A stretch of 60,027 nucleotides of DNA, taken from contig JAADHI010000121.1 of NCBI GenBank assembly GCA_013151935.1, forward strand, positions 1-60,027, written 5' to 3'. A program made the position numbers and the translations under genes. Within the stretch, counting starts at the first letter, position 1. Each line of letters starts with the position of its first letter. The stretch comes from Candidatus Manganitrophaceae bacterium (GTDB taxonomy: Bacteria; Nitrospirota; Nitrospiria; SBBL01; JAADHI01). The notes beneath the pieces were generated by a model, which made no database searches, had not been told where the DNA came from, and saw only the letters and a program-made list of their open reading frames with translations. Positions 44,796 to 53,603 of this stretch are shown here, piece after piece.

Positions 44796-45268
44796 ATCGG
44801 CTTTGGGCGCCTTGGCGTATCGACTACATTAGAGGAGAAAAACCCTTGGGATGCATTTTGTGTGACAAACCCAAAGAAGACAGAGATGCAGATAATCTCA
44901 TCCTGCATCGCGGAGAACATGGTTTTGTGATGATGAATCTCTATCCTTACAACAGCGGTCATTTAATGATTTGTCCTTACGAGCATGTGAATACACCCGA
45001 AGACCTCTCTGATGTGGTGACAAACAACCTCATGCAATTGTTAAAACAAAGTCTTGCTGCGCTTCGGAAATGTTTTCAGCCTGAGGGCCACAATGTGGGT
45101 CTCAATTTGGGTAAAGCCGCCGGAGCAGGCATTGATGATCATGTTCATTTTCATATTGTCCCGCGGTGGGTCGGGGATACAAATTTTATGACTGTGGTTT
45201 CAGACCATCGCGTTATCCCGGAAGATATCCATGAAACCTACTGTCTCCTCCTTCCTCAGTTTAGGTGA
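44792..45268 (+). CDS. HIT family hydrolase/AP4A phosphorylase-like
   Basis: A 158-residue protein. The triad is HVHFHIVPRW (H-phi-H-phi-H, near residue 112-116), with NVGLNLGKAAGAGIDDHVHFH before it and YPYNSGHLMICPYEHV earlier. The start LWAPWRIDYIRGEKPLGCILC carries a CxxC that can bind zinc with other His/Cys. This group acts on dinucleoside polyphosphates or nucleotide conjugates. The start overlaps the glycosylase stop. Confidence 0.93.
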   Translation: MNRLWAPWRIDYIRGEKPLGCILCDKPKEDRDADNLILHRGEHGFVMMNLYPYNSGHLMICPYEHVNTPEDLSDVVTNNLMQLLKQSLAALRKCFQPEGHNVGLNLGKAAGAGIDDHVHFHIVPRWVGDTNFMTVVSDHRVIPEDIHETYCLLLPQFR

Positions 45269-45274
45269 AAATTA

Positions 45275-45616
45275 ATGATTCGCCTGTTTTTGATTTCCGT
45301 GATCAGTGTTATTTTTTTTGGGGCTTTGTATTTGAATCAAGAACAGCAAGCCTCGCTTCATTTTTTTTGGGGGATGGAAACAAAGCCCTTGCCGATTCAC
45401 TTGATCGCCTTGGGCAGTTTTTTGATCGGATTGCTTTTTTCTGTACTGCTGTTTGTCCCGGGCTGGGTTCGTTCCATGCTCGATCGTCGGAAAAAATCTA
45501 AACGCATTGAGGCATTAGAAATTGACATTGATAAAATGCGTTCCGAAACCTTGAAAGAAAGCACGCCTGTTTTTACCCCCACAGAGATTGAAAAAAAAAC
45601 TGACGATTTTTCCTAG
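45275..45616 (+). CDS. LapA family (DUF1049) membrane protein
   Basis: A 113-residue protein with two membrane helices (LFLISVISVIFFGALYL and IALGSFLIGLLFSVLLFVPG) and a cytosolic coiled-coil-like tail (RRKKSKRIEALEIDIDKM). This is the LapA domain layout linked to lipopolysaccharide assembly in gamma-proteobacteria. It is the last gene of the pdxJ operon, 6 bp after the HIT gene. Confidence 0.83.
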   Translation: MIRLFLISVISVIFFGALYLNQEQQASLHFFWGMETKPLPIHLIALGSFLIGLLFSVLLFVPGWVRSMLDRRKKSKRIEALEIDIDKMRSETLKESTPVFTPTEIEKKTDDFS

Positions 45617-45678
45617 GAGTGTGTCGACAAGGCCTAGACCACGTCACTCTCTATTGTGCATGTTCCGAGTGGTGTGAT

Positions 45679-45707
45679 GGTATGTTGTCAGCTAAGAACA
45701 ACATACC
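45679..45707. repeat. 10-bp inverted repeat before the accessory membrane gene
   Basis: ggtatgttgt (45679-45688) and acaacatacc (45698-45707) form a perfect stem with a 9-base loop. It may terminate the pdxJ operon (no U-run) or be an operator for the next gene. Confidence 0.5.
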
Positions 45708-45763
45708 AGGGGTCGGCAAAAACATGGTTTAATTGTGCATTCTCTGGCGCTAGTGTTATAGAA

Positions 45764-46105
45764 ATGAAAAATGCAATAGGGTGGGTTGCTATATTATTGT
45801 CAATATTTTCTCTTGCTCCGAGCATTGTGCCGGGTGCTATGTCACTTATTGGGTTACTTATTTCAATATTCTCCCTTGTGCTGTCCGTATTTTCTGTTGA
45901 GAAAGAAAAAAGGAAGCATTTCATGGTTACACTTGTAATCGTAATTTTTGGCATACTCGTGGCTAATGATACCCTTAGATTATTAGGCGCTATTCCTAGG
46001 GTCCCAATGTCATTTAAATTGTCGGCTTATGGTGTTTCTTTTTTGTCTGTAGTTGTTTGTATATTCTGGACGAACAAGTTATTTAACCGAGAGTTAAACA
46101 CATAA
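45764..46105 (+). CDS. Small membrane protein, accessory
   Basis: About 113 residues from ATG 45764; a longer frame from 45656 has no clear ribosome site. It has four hydrophobic helices (WVAILLSIFSLAPSIV, LIGLLISIFSLVLSVF, FMVTLVIVIFGILV, SAYGVSFLSVVVCIFW) and a charged middle (SVEKEKRKH). No family is recognised. AT-rich coding and its place beside a toxin-antitoxin pair suggest acquired DNA. Confidence 0.5.
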   Translation: MKNAIGWVAILLSIFSLAPSIVPGAMSLIGLLISIFSLVLSVFSVEKEKRKHFMVTLVIVIFGILVANDTLRLLGAIPRVPMSFKLSAYGVSFLSVVVCIFWTNKLFNRELNT

Positions 46106-46167
46106 CAACGCTTTAAATTGCCGATGATTTGCGACGCTACGAGGCTTAATCCAATCAAGCTGAAGAG

Positions 46168-46596
46168 TTACACTTTCAAAATCTTCACGTATTTTTGGGC
46201 TCCGTATGAAATAATTTCTTTGTCGCGCGTCATCAAGGTCGCATCGAGTATTCTGGCAGTTGAAACAATCAGACGGTCTGCGGGATCACCATGAAACTTC
46301 CCAGGCAAACGGCTGCTTTCAATGGCGATTTTAGGGCTCATCGGCGCCAGTAAAATACCGGGGGCTTCTAATGCCTTGTTCACCCAATCCAAACAATTTG
46401 TTGGGATGTGAATGCGACCTTTCGACTCCAACATCCCCAGTTCCCAGATGGAGATCGCTGAGACCCTAATATTTGAAGATTGCACAGATTGATTGATCAC
46501 GGAAAGACAGGTTTTGCTGATCAGTTGGTCGTTGCCATTTAACAACCAAATCCACACGTGAGTGTCGAGTAGGATCAATCCTTCTGCCTTACTCAT
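46168..46596 (-). CDS. PIN-domain ribonuclease toxin (VapC type)
   Basis: About 142 residues. The PIN acidic set is visible: LLDTHVWIWLL (Asp), SIWELGMLESKG (Glu), GDPADRLIVSTARILDATLMTRDKEI (two Asp). VapC toxins cut tRNA or rRNA. ATG 46596 overlaps the antitoxin stop by 8 bases (ATGAGTAA), the usual coupling. The longer frame to 46623 is inside the antitoxin gene. Confidence 0.88.
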   Translation of the reverse strand: MSKAEGLILLDTHVWIWLLNGNDQLISKTCLSVINQSVQSSNIRVSAISIWELGMLESKGRIHIPTNCLDWVNKALEAPGILLAPMSPKIAIESSRLPGKFHGDPADRLIVSTARILDATLMTRDKEIISYGAQKYVKILKV

Positions 46597-46822
46597 CGTC
46601 ATCAGCAGACCATTTCTCTTCAAGAGGGTTGACGATATCGCCCTTGAGTATCAGAGTATCTTTCAAAAAACCAAATAATGGTCGTGGGGTCGTTTCTTCG
46701 ATTGCGGTGAGCCTTGCTACGGGTTTGCCATGTTTTGTAATGATAATGTCTTCATGGTATTTTTGAACGTCATCCATAAGTTTAAGACATTTTGCCTTGA
46801 ATTCACCTGCTGCAATTTCCAT
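46589..46822 (-). CDS. Phd/YefM-type antitoxin
   Basis: A 77-residue protein. The N-terminal DNA-binding part (EIAAGEFKAKCLKLMDDVQKYHEDIIITKHGKPVARL) is the Phd/YefM fold; the C-terminal acidic tail (IVNPLEEKWSADDDE) would bind and block the PIN toxin. It is first in the two-gene operon and likely binds the palindrome just upstream. Confidence 0.88.
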   Translation of the reverse strand: MEIAAGEFKAKCLKLMDDVQKYHEDIIITKHGKPVARLTAIEETTPRPLFGFLKDTLILKGDIVNPLEEKWSADDDE

Positions 46823-46859
46823 CTCGCCCTCGCTTTTTTTGCTGTCACGAATAAAAAAC

Positions 46860-46883
46860 CATGACTATATTACCATAGTCATG
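46860..46883. promoter_or_regulatory. Operator palindrome of the toxin-antitoxin operon
   Basis: catgactat and atagtcatg (46860-46868, 46875-46883) form a perfect 9-bp palindrome with a 6-base spacer, 38 bases upstream of the antitoxin start. It is a likely autoregulatory binding site for the antitoxin or the complex. Confidence 0.7.
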
Positions 46884-46945
46884 AAATCGTGATCGAGTCA
46901 AAATGGACATTTTTGTTGGGCTGCTTTTGTTAAAAGCTGTGTTCC

Positions 46946-47854
46946 TTAATCACAAGAAGAACTGGATGTCACTTGATATAAGGTCTCATTTACCTGTGCG
47001 CCTCTGTCTGTTTCTTCTATTGACCATAAAAAGTTTCTGCCGTCTACTGCATGCAAGATCAGGAAGGCTTCTCCAACCAAGTTTGCGACAAGACGCCACC
47101 GGCCTTGGTGGGCATCGCTACTGCTGTTATCAATAGACGTGCCCCCTGCTGAAAAAAAGGATTCGGTTTTTGTTTGATAAGCGTAGGAGGTATCGCCACA
47201 AAATGTCATTGTGGTCTCTGTGCCCGAAACGTGAGCACCTGATCCGCCTGCGCCTCCCTGAGAAGAATTTGAATCTGAACCCGAAGTGCTCAAGACTTTC
47301 CCTGCTAATTTTTTTTGCCAACGACGTGCTTCGGGTTTTTTCCATTCCACCTGCGCCAAAATGCGTTGTAGCTTTTTTTTGATTTTTTCTTCTTGATCGG
47401 CTTGCCCAAAACCAATCATTGCAATGGCATTGTTATCTTTGCCCACTTCTGCAATGCCCACCATGATGCCTCTGCCTCGATTGGAAAGGGTTTGATAAGT
47501 CGCCAATACGGTATTGGCATCCAAATCTTGCGTATCTACCGGGTTCAATTCAAAACCGAGCTTTTTGACGGCAGCACTGACCACCTCCGCGACTTCATTT
47601 AAAGTTGCTTCGGAAAAACCATAAATACCGAGCAAGAGGCCATCCTGATTCTTTAAAAAAAAAGTGCCTGTTTTTTTGTCGTAAGCCCCTCTAAAATGTC
47701 GTGGTGTCATAAAAGACAGGCCTGTCGCCGGAGAAGAAAGCAAGGTACGACTTAAAATACGAGATTGTACATGAAGGGCTTCTTCTGCATGCGCAGGCAG
47801 TGTAAAAAACAGGATTAAAAAAAGAGCGATCCTAGCGCTTTGCAGTGGCGTCAT
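46946..47854 (-). CDS. Exported protein with a C-terminal lipocalin-like domain
   Basis: A 302-residue protein with a signal peptide (ALFLILFFTLPAHAEE). The middle (about 40-195) is an alpha/beta domain (FSEATLNEVAEVVSAAVKKLGFEL); a Gly/Ser linker (SDSNSSQGGAGGSGAH) follows; the C-terminal 80 residues are beta-rich with TTMTFCGDTSYAY, HQGRWRLVANLVGEAFLIL and DGRNFLWSI. This tail is seen in many secreted proteins of unknown role. Two Cys (in TFCGD and SSSCD) may form a disulfide. The function is not known. Confidence 0.72.
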   Translation of the reverse strand: MTPLQSARIALFLILFFTLPAHAEEALHVQSRILSRTLLSSPATGLSFMTPRHFRGAYDKKTGTFFLKNQDGLLLGIYGFSEATLNEVAEVVSAAVKKLGFELNPVDTQDLDANTVLATYQTLSNRGRGIMVGIAEVGKDNNAIAMIGFGQADQEEKIKKKLQRILAQVEWKKPEARRWQKKLAGKVLSTSGSDSNSSQGGAGGSGAHVSGTETTMTFCGDTSYAYQTKTESFFSAGGTSIDNSSSDAHQGRWRLVANLVGEAFLILHAVDGRNFLWSIEETDRGAQVNETLYQVTSSSSCD

Positions 47855-48152
47855 TTCTTTCCCCTTCGTTTAAGAAAAATAATTTTAAAAATCAAGGAGA
47901 GTATCGTCAATTTATTCCCATTTTTCAAGCGGGAATTCAAGGCATTCTTTTGAGAAGCCTTAAGGGATAGAAACTGTTGTAGCCTTTTTCGAAATACCTG
48001 ACTTTGTTGAAATTATTCTGGAAAAGGCGTATACCAGCCAGAAGAATGCTGTTCATTTTTTTGGATCAAAAATTAAGAATACCGTAAAGTTGTAGAACAA
48101 GAGAAAATAGGCAGAAATATGTTTTGTCTTAAGGCCAGGATGGAGGGATGAA
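47855..48152. other. Intergenic region, divergent promoters
   Basis: No gene is seen in these 298 bases. An aaggc(a)ttct-agaagcctt imperfect hairpin lies near 47940-47965. The region holds the promoters of the exported protein (minus) and the MerR regulator (plus). Confidence 0.45.
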
Positions 48153-48569
48153 ATGACAGTGGTCCAGTTGGCAAGAAAGGTGAGTATCCCTGCTGAAATC
48201 GTGCGTTATTATACCCGCATCGGCCTTTTAAAACCGGAACGTCATCAAGAAAATGGCTACCGTCTTTTTTCCTTTGATGATATTAAACGTCTGAAATTCA
48301 TCCTGCGTGCAAAGGGGCTTGGGTTTACGCTTTCTGAGATTTCTAAAATCCTAGACCACGCTGAAAATCATAATTCCCCCTGTCCCTTAGTGCGTGATCT
48401 CATCACCTGTCGAATTAAAGAAAATCGGGAGAGGCTCGACGCCATGGCACATCTACAGATTCGAATGGAAAAAGCCCTTGCGCAATGGAAAGCCATGCCG
48501 GATGGAATGCCCAATGGGCATTCTGTTTGCCATTTGATAGAGGCGATGGATGAACGAGGGCAAGCGTAA
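48153..48569 (+). CDS. MerR family metal-responsive regulator
   Basis: A 138-residue protein with a GGAGG site before ATG 48153. The N-terminal winged helix (VVQLARKVSIPAEIVRYYTRIGLLKPERHQENGYRLFS) and LRAKGLGFTLSEISKILD are MerR signature blocks; a dimer helix follows. Cys residues in NSPCPLVRDLITC and GHSVC would be metal ligands. MerR proteins twist promoters with 19-20-bp spacers; two such promoters lie at 49143 and 49688, ahead of uspA and the P-type ATPase. Confidence 0.9.
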   Translation: MTVVQLARKVSIPAEIVRYYTRIGLLKPERHQENGYRLFSFDDIKRLKFILRAKGLGFTLSEISKILDHAENHNSPCPLVRDLITCRIKENRERLDAMAHLQIRMEKALAQWKAMPDGMPNGHSVCHLIEAMDERGQA

Positions 48570-48582
48570 AAGGAGGTAGATT

Positions 48583-49041
48583 TTGAAAGGTCAGAGCCGT
48601 CTTAGGAATTCCTGTCTAGTCCTTACGTTTGTTGTATTGTTGAGTACAATTCTTGTTGCATGTAGTGCGAGTTCCCTGAAACATGTTCGCGAGCACACCT
48701 ATCCCCCTAACTTCAATTACATTACCTCTCAGCAGTTACACACCACGATGTCGCGGCTGGCTCAAAAAGTTGTAAGTCTTGATCTCATCATGAGTGAAAT
48801 TGAGGAACCTGGAAAAATCCAAACGCGGGAAGCGGTAGAGATTATCTTGGAAATGGAGAGAATGACGGCGAGCCTTGGAACAGAAGGATGGCCCTCAAAC
48901 CATCAGGAGGTTTCGGGGCATATTAGCGAATTTCGGCAAGAACTCGTTGCCGCCCGACGTGCGCTCCTGGCTCAACCGCCGGGTTTTTATCTGGCCCGCA
49001 CGATTTCCGAAGCCTGCGGGCATTGCCACGAAACCCGCTAG
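48583..49041 (+). CDS. Heme c lipoprotein (cytochrome c'-like)
   Basis: A 152-residue protein from TTG 48583, 6 bases after AGGAGG-TAGA. It has a lipoprotein signal (VVLLSTILVAC), a helical middle (TMSRLAQKVVSLDLIMSEIEEP, TREAVEIILEMERMTASL, SGHISEFRQELVAARRALL) and a CGHCH heme motif at the very C-terminus. Four helices with a C-terminal heme site is the cytochrome c-prime or c556 layout. Attached to MerR by a 13-bp gap, so probably in its operon. Confidence 0.78.
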   Translation: MKGQSRLRNSCLVLTFVVLLSTILVACSASSLKHVREHTYPPNFNYITSQQLHTTMSRLAQKVVSLDLIMSEIEEPGKIQTREAVEIILEMERMTASLGTEGWPSNHQEVSGHISEFRQELVAARRALLAQPPGFYLARTISEACGHCHETR

Positions 49042-49142
49042 GCCGATTTTCTAGCACCGCAGTAGATCCTTTATTTATTTCTCCGACATCCTCCTAGATT
49101 TAGTCTCCACCTCAAGTTTTTTCAGTGCTCATAAAAAAAAGC

Positions 49143-49174
49143 TTGACCTGTGAGCGACACATAGGTTTTAGAAT
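49143..49174 (+). promoter_or_regulatory. MerR-type promoter before uspA
   Basis: TTGACC (49143-49148) and TAGAAT (49169-49174) are separated by 20 bases, longer than the usual 17, as in MerR-controlled promoters. The spacer holds an ACCTGTG-N7-CATAGGT near-palindrome. It shares most bases with the promoter at 49688. Confidence 0.75.
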
Positions 49175-49212
49175 TCAACTATAAGCTAATGATCTAGATA
49201 AGGAGGTGTGTG

Positions 49213-49656
49213 ATGAGTGTCAAAAAGGTACTGATTCCAACTGATTTTTCTGAATTATCCAATGAAGCAATTGATGCGGCTTTGCCGATGGTCAAGCAGT
49301 TTGGTGCTGAGGTGTGTTTTCTTCATGTCATTGATCGTCTCGATCATCCGGATGATATGACCGCGCTTTTCGATGAAGGCTACGCCTATATGATGGACCG
49401 TGCCCATGCCTTATTAAATGATCTGGTCATCCGTTCGGCCCAAGCAGAAATTACGGCCAAGTTCGAGATCGCCAATGGTACCCCCTATCTTGAAATTCTG
49501 CGTATGGCGAAAAAGATGGGTTCAGATCTCATCATGATGGGGACGCATGGCAGAAAGGGTGTTGACCATATGCTGATGGGGAGCCAGGCAGAACGGGTTG
49601 TACGAATGGCCGTTTGTCCGGTGACAACAATTAAAACGAGGAAGACATCCTCGTAA
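49213..49656 (+). CDS. Universal stress protein UspA family
   Basis: About 147 residues. It starts SVKKVLIPTDFSELSNEAIDAALPM and has the ATP-binding G-x2-G-x9-G-(S/T) pattern, MMGTHGRKGVDHMLMGSQAERV, near residues 113-130. Small cytosolic stress protein. A GGAGG site precedes ATG 49213. It is controlled by the adjacent MerR-type promoter, so it belongs to the metal regulon. Confidence 0.93.
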   Translation: MSVKKVLIPTDFSELSNEAIDAALPMVKQFGAEVCFLHVIDRLDHPDDMTALFDEGYAYMMDRAHALLNDLVIRSAQAEITAKFEIANGTPYLEILRMAKKMGSDLIMMGTHGRKGVDHMLMGSQAERVVRMAVCPVTTIKTRKTSS

Positions 49657-49687
49657 ATGGATCATTTTTAAAAGACTTCAAAAAAAC

Positions 49688-49719
49688 TTGACCTGTGAGT
49701 AAGACATCGTTTGTAGGAT
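49688..49719 (+). promoter_or_regulatory. MerR-type promoter before the P-type ATPase
   Basis: TTGACC (49688-49693) and TAGGAT (49714-49719) have a 20-base spacer with ACCTGTGAG in the same place as in the uspA promoter. The right half of the dyad is less well kept. Confidence 0.75.
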
Positions 49720-49758
49720 GAAACCATCAAATAAATATCAACTCGAGGAGGTGGCAAA

Positions 49759-52170
49759 ATGGTTAAGGATATTGTCTGTGGGATGGACATTGAAAAAGCG
49801 TCAGCGGCAGGCAGCCATCAGCACAAAGGAGAGACCTATTATTTTTGCAGTACAAAATGTTTATCGGCCTTTCAAAAAGAATCGGATAGATATCTAGCCC
49901 CTGCCAAGGAAGAAACCGTGGAGGAAAAAGACGCTCCCGAATCCGAGGCGACTTACACCTGCCCTATGCACCCGGAGGTTGAACAAGTCGGCCCCGGCGA
50001 CTGTCCTAAATGTGGCATGGCCTTGGAAATCAAGGGCGTCCCCCTTGTCGAGACTAAAACAGAGTACACCTGTCCGATGCATCCCGAAATCATCCAAGAC
50101 CATCCCGGTGATTGTCCAAGATGTGGGATGGCACTCGAAGCACGCACCGTAGAAGCAGAAGAAGATACGAGTGAACTGGATGACATGAACCGCCGTTTCT
50201 GGATAAGTGCTGTGTTGGCCATTCCGGTCTTTTTTAGTGCAATGGCGGCAGAGTTTTGGCCTGAGGCCATGGCAGAGATCATTGACCCGAAACTACGGCA
50301 ATGGATAGAGCTTGTGCTTTCCGCGCCCGTTGTTTGGTGGTGTGGTTGGATTTTTTATGTGCGTGCCGTGAAATCGGTCGTCACGCGTAACTTGAATATG
50401 TTTACCCTCATCGGTCTTGGTGTTTCGGTGGCTTGGCTCTATTCCTTCATTGGTGTTGTGATGCCGGGTATTTTCCCAGAAACTGTTTTTAACAAATTTG
50501 GGGTCGTCCCAGTTTATTTTGAAGCGACTGCGGTGATTACAGCGCTAGTGCTCTTAGGTCAATTGCTCGAACTGCGCGCCCGGAGCCAGACCAACGCCGC
50601 CATTAAACTCTTACTCGGACTGGCGCCAAAAACCGCCCGTCTCGTTCGAGAAGATGGCACAGAAGAGGACATTCCCTTAGAACATGTGAAACTCGGCTTC
50701 GTCTTGCGGGTTCGACCCGGCGAAAAAATTCCGGTCGACGGCACGGTGGTTGAAGGTGAAAGTAATGTCGATGAATCCATGGTGACAGGAGAGCCAATTC
50801 CGGTTGAAAAGTCTGCGGGAGAAAAACTCATCGGTGCAACGATCAACGGCACTGGCGGGCTTCTGATGCGTGCCGAAAAAGTAGGGGCCGATACCCTGCT
50901 TTCGCAAATTGTCAAAATGGTCGCCGATGCTCAGCGCACCCGTGCACCGATCCAGAAGCTGGTCGATGTTGTGGCGGGTTATTTTGTCCCGGTTGTGGTC
51001 ATCATTTCCATCTTAACCTTTATTATATGGGCGGCCGTTGGCCCGGAACCTGCTATCGCTTATGCGGTCATTAATGCAGTGGCGGTCTTGATTATCGCCT
51101 GCCCTTGTGCATTGGGTCTTGCGACGCCGATGTCGATTATGGTGGGTACGGGGAAAGGTGCGATGATGGGCGTTTTAATCAAAAATGCCGAGGCATTGGA
51201 AATTTTGAGAAAGGTCGATACTTTAGTTGTCGATAAAACCGGCACGCTCACAGAGGGAAAACCGAAACTGGTTTCCGTCACCACCGTCGGTGGTTTTGAA
51301 GAAAAGCTGGCTTTAGGTTTGGCCGCCAGTCTGGAACGGTCGAGCGAACATCCTTTGGCTGAAGCCATTGTTCGGGGGGCCGAGGAACGTGGTGTTGCTT
51401 TGAGTAAAACAAACGACTTCCAATCGATCACCGGTAAGGGGGTCACAGGCGAAGTTGATGGTCACACTGTTGCGCTTGGCAACATAAAATTGTTGGAAAG
51501 TCTCGACATCGAGGCGGGTGAACTCCCCGGACAGGCCGATCTTGGCCGGGCCGAGGGTCAGACGGTGATGTTTTTGGCGATTGACGGCAAAGCCGCAGGC
51601 CTTGTCGGTGTCGCCGATCCGATAAAGGCATCGACTCCAGAAGCCATTGAAAATCTGCACAAGGAAGGGATCAAAGTGGTAATGCTCACCGGAGACAGCC
51701 TAAAGACTGCAGAAGCGGTGGCCTCAAAACTCGACATTGATCAGGTTCAGGCAGAGGTTCTTCCCGACCAGAAAGCCTCGGTGGTGAAAGCCTTGCAGGC
51801 TGAAGGGAAGATTGTGGCGATGGCGGGTGATGGGATCAACGATGCTCCCGCCCTGGCTCAGGCACAGGTGGGTATCGCCATGGGAACGGGAACCGATGTG
51901 GCCATGGAAAGTGCGGGTGTGACACTTGTGAAAGGCGATCTGCGCGGCATTGTTCGGGCACGGCGTTTGAGCCGTGCGACAATGGCCAATATTCGACAGA
52001 ATCTATTCTTTGCCTTTATCTACAATGCACTCGGGGTGCCGGTTGCCGCTGGGGTCTTGTATCCCTTCTTCGGGATATTGCTTTCGCCGATTATTGCTGC
52101 AGCGGCGATGAGTTTCAGCTCAGTGTCGGTCATTATGAATGCACTTCGTCTTAGAAATGTGAACCTGTAG
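49759..52170 (+). CDS. Copper-type heavy-metal P1B ATPase with YHS and two HMBD domains
   Basis: An 803-residue protein. YHS domain (about 3-45, [16 protein letters not shown]), two heavy-metal-binding domains (YTCPMHPE...CPKCGMALE at 66-90 and again 103-127), eight membrane helices, an actuator TGEPIPV, the CPC motif in [13 protein letters not shown], phosphorylation site [11 protein letters not shown] in SEHPLAEA, and [15 protein letters not shown] and HMBD place it in the CopA/CopB Cu or Ag exporter group; it pumps metal to the periplasm. No classic HMA domain is present. A GGAGG site precedes ATG 49759. Confidence 0.95.
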   Translation: MVKDIVCGMDIEKASAAGSHQHKGETYYFCSTKCLSAFQKESDRYLAPAKEETVEEKDAPESEATYTCPMHPEVEQVGPGDCPKCGMALEIKGVPLVETKTEYTCPMHPEIIQDHPGDCPRCGMALEARTVEAEEDTSELDDMNRRFWISAVLAIPVFFSAMAAEFWPEAMAEIIDPKLRQWIELVLSAPVVWWCGWIFYVRAVKSVVTRNLNMFTLIGLGVSVAWLYSFIGVVMPGIFPETVFNKFGVVPVYFEATAVITALVLLGQLLELRARSQTNAAIKLLLGLAPKTARLVREDGTEEDIPLEHVKLGFVLRVRPGEKIPVDGTVVEGESNVDESMVTGEPIPVEKSAGEKLIGATINGTGGLLMRAEKVGADTLLSQIVKMVADAQRTRAPIQKLVDVVAGYFVPVVVIISILTFIIWAAVGPEPAIAYAVINAVAVLIIACPCALGLATPMSIMVGTGKGAMMGVLIKNAEALEILRKVDTLVVDKTGTLTEGKPKLVSVTTVGGFEEKLALGLAASLERSSEHPLAEAIVRGAEERGVALSKTNDFQSITGKGVTGEVDGHTVALGNIKLLESLDIEAGELPGQADLGRAEGQTVMFLAIDGKAAGLVGVADPIKASTPEAIENLHKEGIKVVMLTGDSLKTAEAVASKLDIDQVQAEVLPDQKASVVKALQAEGKIVAMAGDGINDAPALAQAQVGIAMGTGTDVAMESAGVTLVKGDLRGIVRARRLSRATMANIRQNLFFAFIYNALGVPVAAGVLYPFFGILLSPIIAAAAMSFSSVSVIMNALRLRNVNL

Positions 52171-52208
52171 TGATGAAAAGTACGGTCGATAAAAAAGGAG
52201 GTGAAGAC

Positions 52209-52478
52209 ATGATCAAGGATCCGGTTTGTGGAATGGATGTTGATGAAAAAAACACGAAATTAACGAGTACCTACAATGGTCGTTGTTACATCTTTTGTTC
52301 GATATCCTGCAAGACGACCTTTGAAAAAGACCCGAATCGTGTGTTGGGTGGCCGGGATAAAAACGGTCAAGCTCAACATGAGTCTGCTTGTTGCAGTGAT
52401 GATTCTGAGCAGACCTCTGGGTGTTGTTCCGAGGAGGAAAACAAAAGTATTTCTCAAAAAAGTAGTTGCTGTTGTTGA
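52209..52478 (+). CDS. YHS-domain protein with a Cys-rich tail
   Basis: About 89 residues from ATG 52209, which has AGGAGG upstream; in-frame starts from 52170 are weaker. The YHS domain (KDPVCGMDVDEKN, CYIFCSISCKTTFEKDP) is followed by a tail with 7 Cys in pairs and triples (ACCSDD, GCCSEE, SSCCC). It looks like a small metal-binding chaperone or buffer for the ATPase beside it. The role is inferred. Confidence 0.82.
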   Translation: MIKDPVCGMDVDEKNTKLTSTYNGRCYIFCSISCKTTFEKDPNRVLGGRDKNGQAQHESACCSDDSEQTSGCCSEEENKSISQKSSCCC

Positions 52479-52615
52479 TGGGATTGTAAGCAAAAAGTAG
52501 AAAGAAAAAAGGAGGTGAGGTCATGCTCACGGTTCTCTCTGTAACGATGGCTGAGGGATACCAAGGACATCTCCAACTCTCACTAAGACATAGAAATCGG
52601 AAAGGGGGAGGGGCT

Positions 52616-53263
52616 ATGAAAACAGGGGTTCCGGCGGGAGGCGCATGGGGTCTCACCGCCGTCATGGTTGTGATCACATCTTGGGTTCTCTATCGTTATC
52701 TCGCGCCCAAGGGCTGGCGGGAGTGGAGTCGGGCAGGCATCGTGCAGGCCTTCATTATTGCCCTTTATGCGGAGATGTATGGCTTCCCGCTCACGCTCTA
52801 CTTGGTTTCCGGTTTTTTTGGGATTGATATTCCGATACTGCATAATAGCGGACACCTCTGGGCAGCACTTTTTAACTGGGGAGATTTAGGGGCATTGGTT
52901 GAAATGCTGGTGGGCTACACCTTTGTCTTTTTAGGAATCTCTATCCTCATCGAAGGTTGGCGGGAAGTCTATATCGCCACACGAGATAAGCGTTTGGCGA
53001 CTGAGGGACTCTATGGTGTGGTTCGACATCCGCAATATACCGGGATATTTTTAGCGATCTTCGGGCAATTGATTCACTGGCCCACGATTCCGACACTGGT
53101 TATTTTTCCGATCATGGTGTGGGCTTATTATCGGCTTTCGCTCCGAGAAGAAAAACAGATGGTCAAACAATTTGGAAAGCGTTACGAAGACTACATGAAA
53201 AACCGACCGATGTTTCTGCCACGCAGAGGCAAATGGAAACAGTTCATCAATGCAAGCAGGTAA
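52616..53263 (+). CDS. Membrane methyltransferase, isoprenylcysteine carboxyl methyltransferase-like
   Basis: About 215 residues with five or six membrane helices. The C-terminal half has the ICMT/PEMT pattern: LATEGLYGVVRHPQYTGIFLAIFGQLIHWPT and LREEKQMVKQFGKRYEDYM. I prefer ATG 52616 (GGGGGAGGGG upstream) because the core starts there; an in-frame ATG at 52523 with a strong AGGAGGTGAGG site would add 31 polar residues and may be used. The substrate is unknown; such genes often sit in metal islands. Confidence 0.8.
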   Translation: MKTGVPAGGAWGLTAVMVVITSWVLYRYLAPKGWREWSRAGIVQAFIIALYAEMYGFPLTLYLVSGFFGIDIPILHNSGHLWAALFNWGDLGALVEMLVGYTFVFLGISILIEGWREVYIATRDKRLATEGLYGVVRHPQYTGIFLAIFGQLIHWPTIPTLVIFPIMVWAYYRLSLREEKQMVKQFGKRYEDYMKNRPMFLPRRGKWKQFINASR

Positions 53264-53288
53264 TAGATGAGAAAGGAAGGAGGCTACC

Positions 53289-53603
53289 ATGGAAGGCTTA
53301 GGATCATTTCTACTTTTTGCCGCTTTTTTCTACTTCATGATGCGATTTGGCTGTGGTGCGCACATGGTGAATGGCGGACACGATAAACATGGGAAAAAAG
53401 ACGAAAAACATGAACACACAAACACCCAGAAAGAAGATGGAAAACAGACCGATCCGGTCTGTGGTATGTCTGTTGAGTCCGACTCAGGTTACGGGAAAAT
53501 GCACAAGAATCAGCTCTATCGCTTTTGCTCAAAAAAATGTCTCGACCAATTTGATGCTGATCCCGAACCGTTTTTAAAACAACTGAAGGGAGGTGACTTA
53601 TGA
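53289..53603 (+). CDS. Membrane-anchored YHS-domain protein
   Basis: A 104-residue protein with one N-terminal helix (SFLLFAAFFYFMMRFGCGAH), a His/Lys-rich linker (DKHGKKDEKHEHTN) and a C-terminal YHS domain (DPVCGMSVESDSG, YRFCSKKCLDQFDADP). This is the third YHS domain in 4 kb. It probably binds metal near the membrane. GGAGG precedes ATG 53289; the stop overlaps the next gene by 4 bp. Confidence 0.82.
   Translation: MEGLGSFLLFAAFFYFMMRFGCGAHMVNGGHDKHGKKDEKHEHTNTQKEDGKQTDPVCGMSVESDSGYGKMHKNQLYRFCSKKCLDQFDADPEPFLKQLKGGDL

Noticed and set aside
45616-46168. Integron-type attC site around the accessory membrane gene (taacaacgc string)
   Set aside because: The matching inverted core (gcgttgtta-type) is absent, so there is no attC fold.
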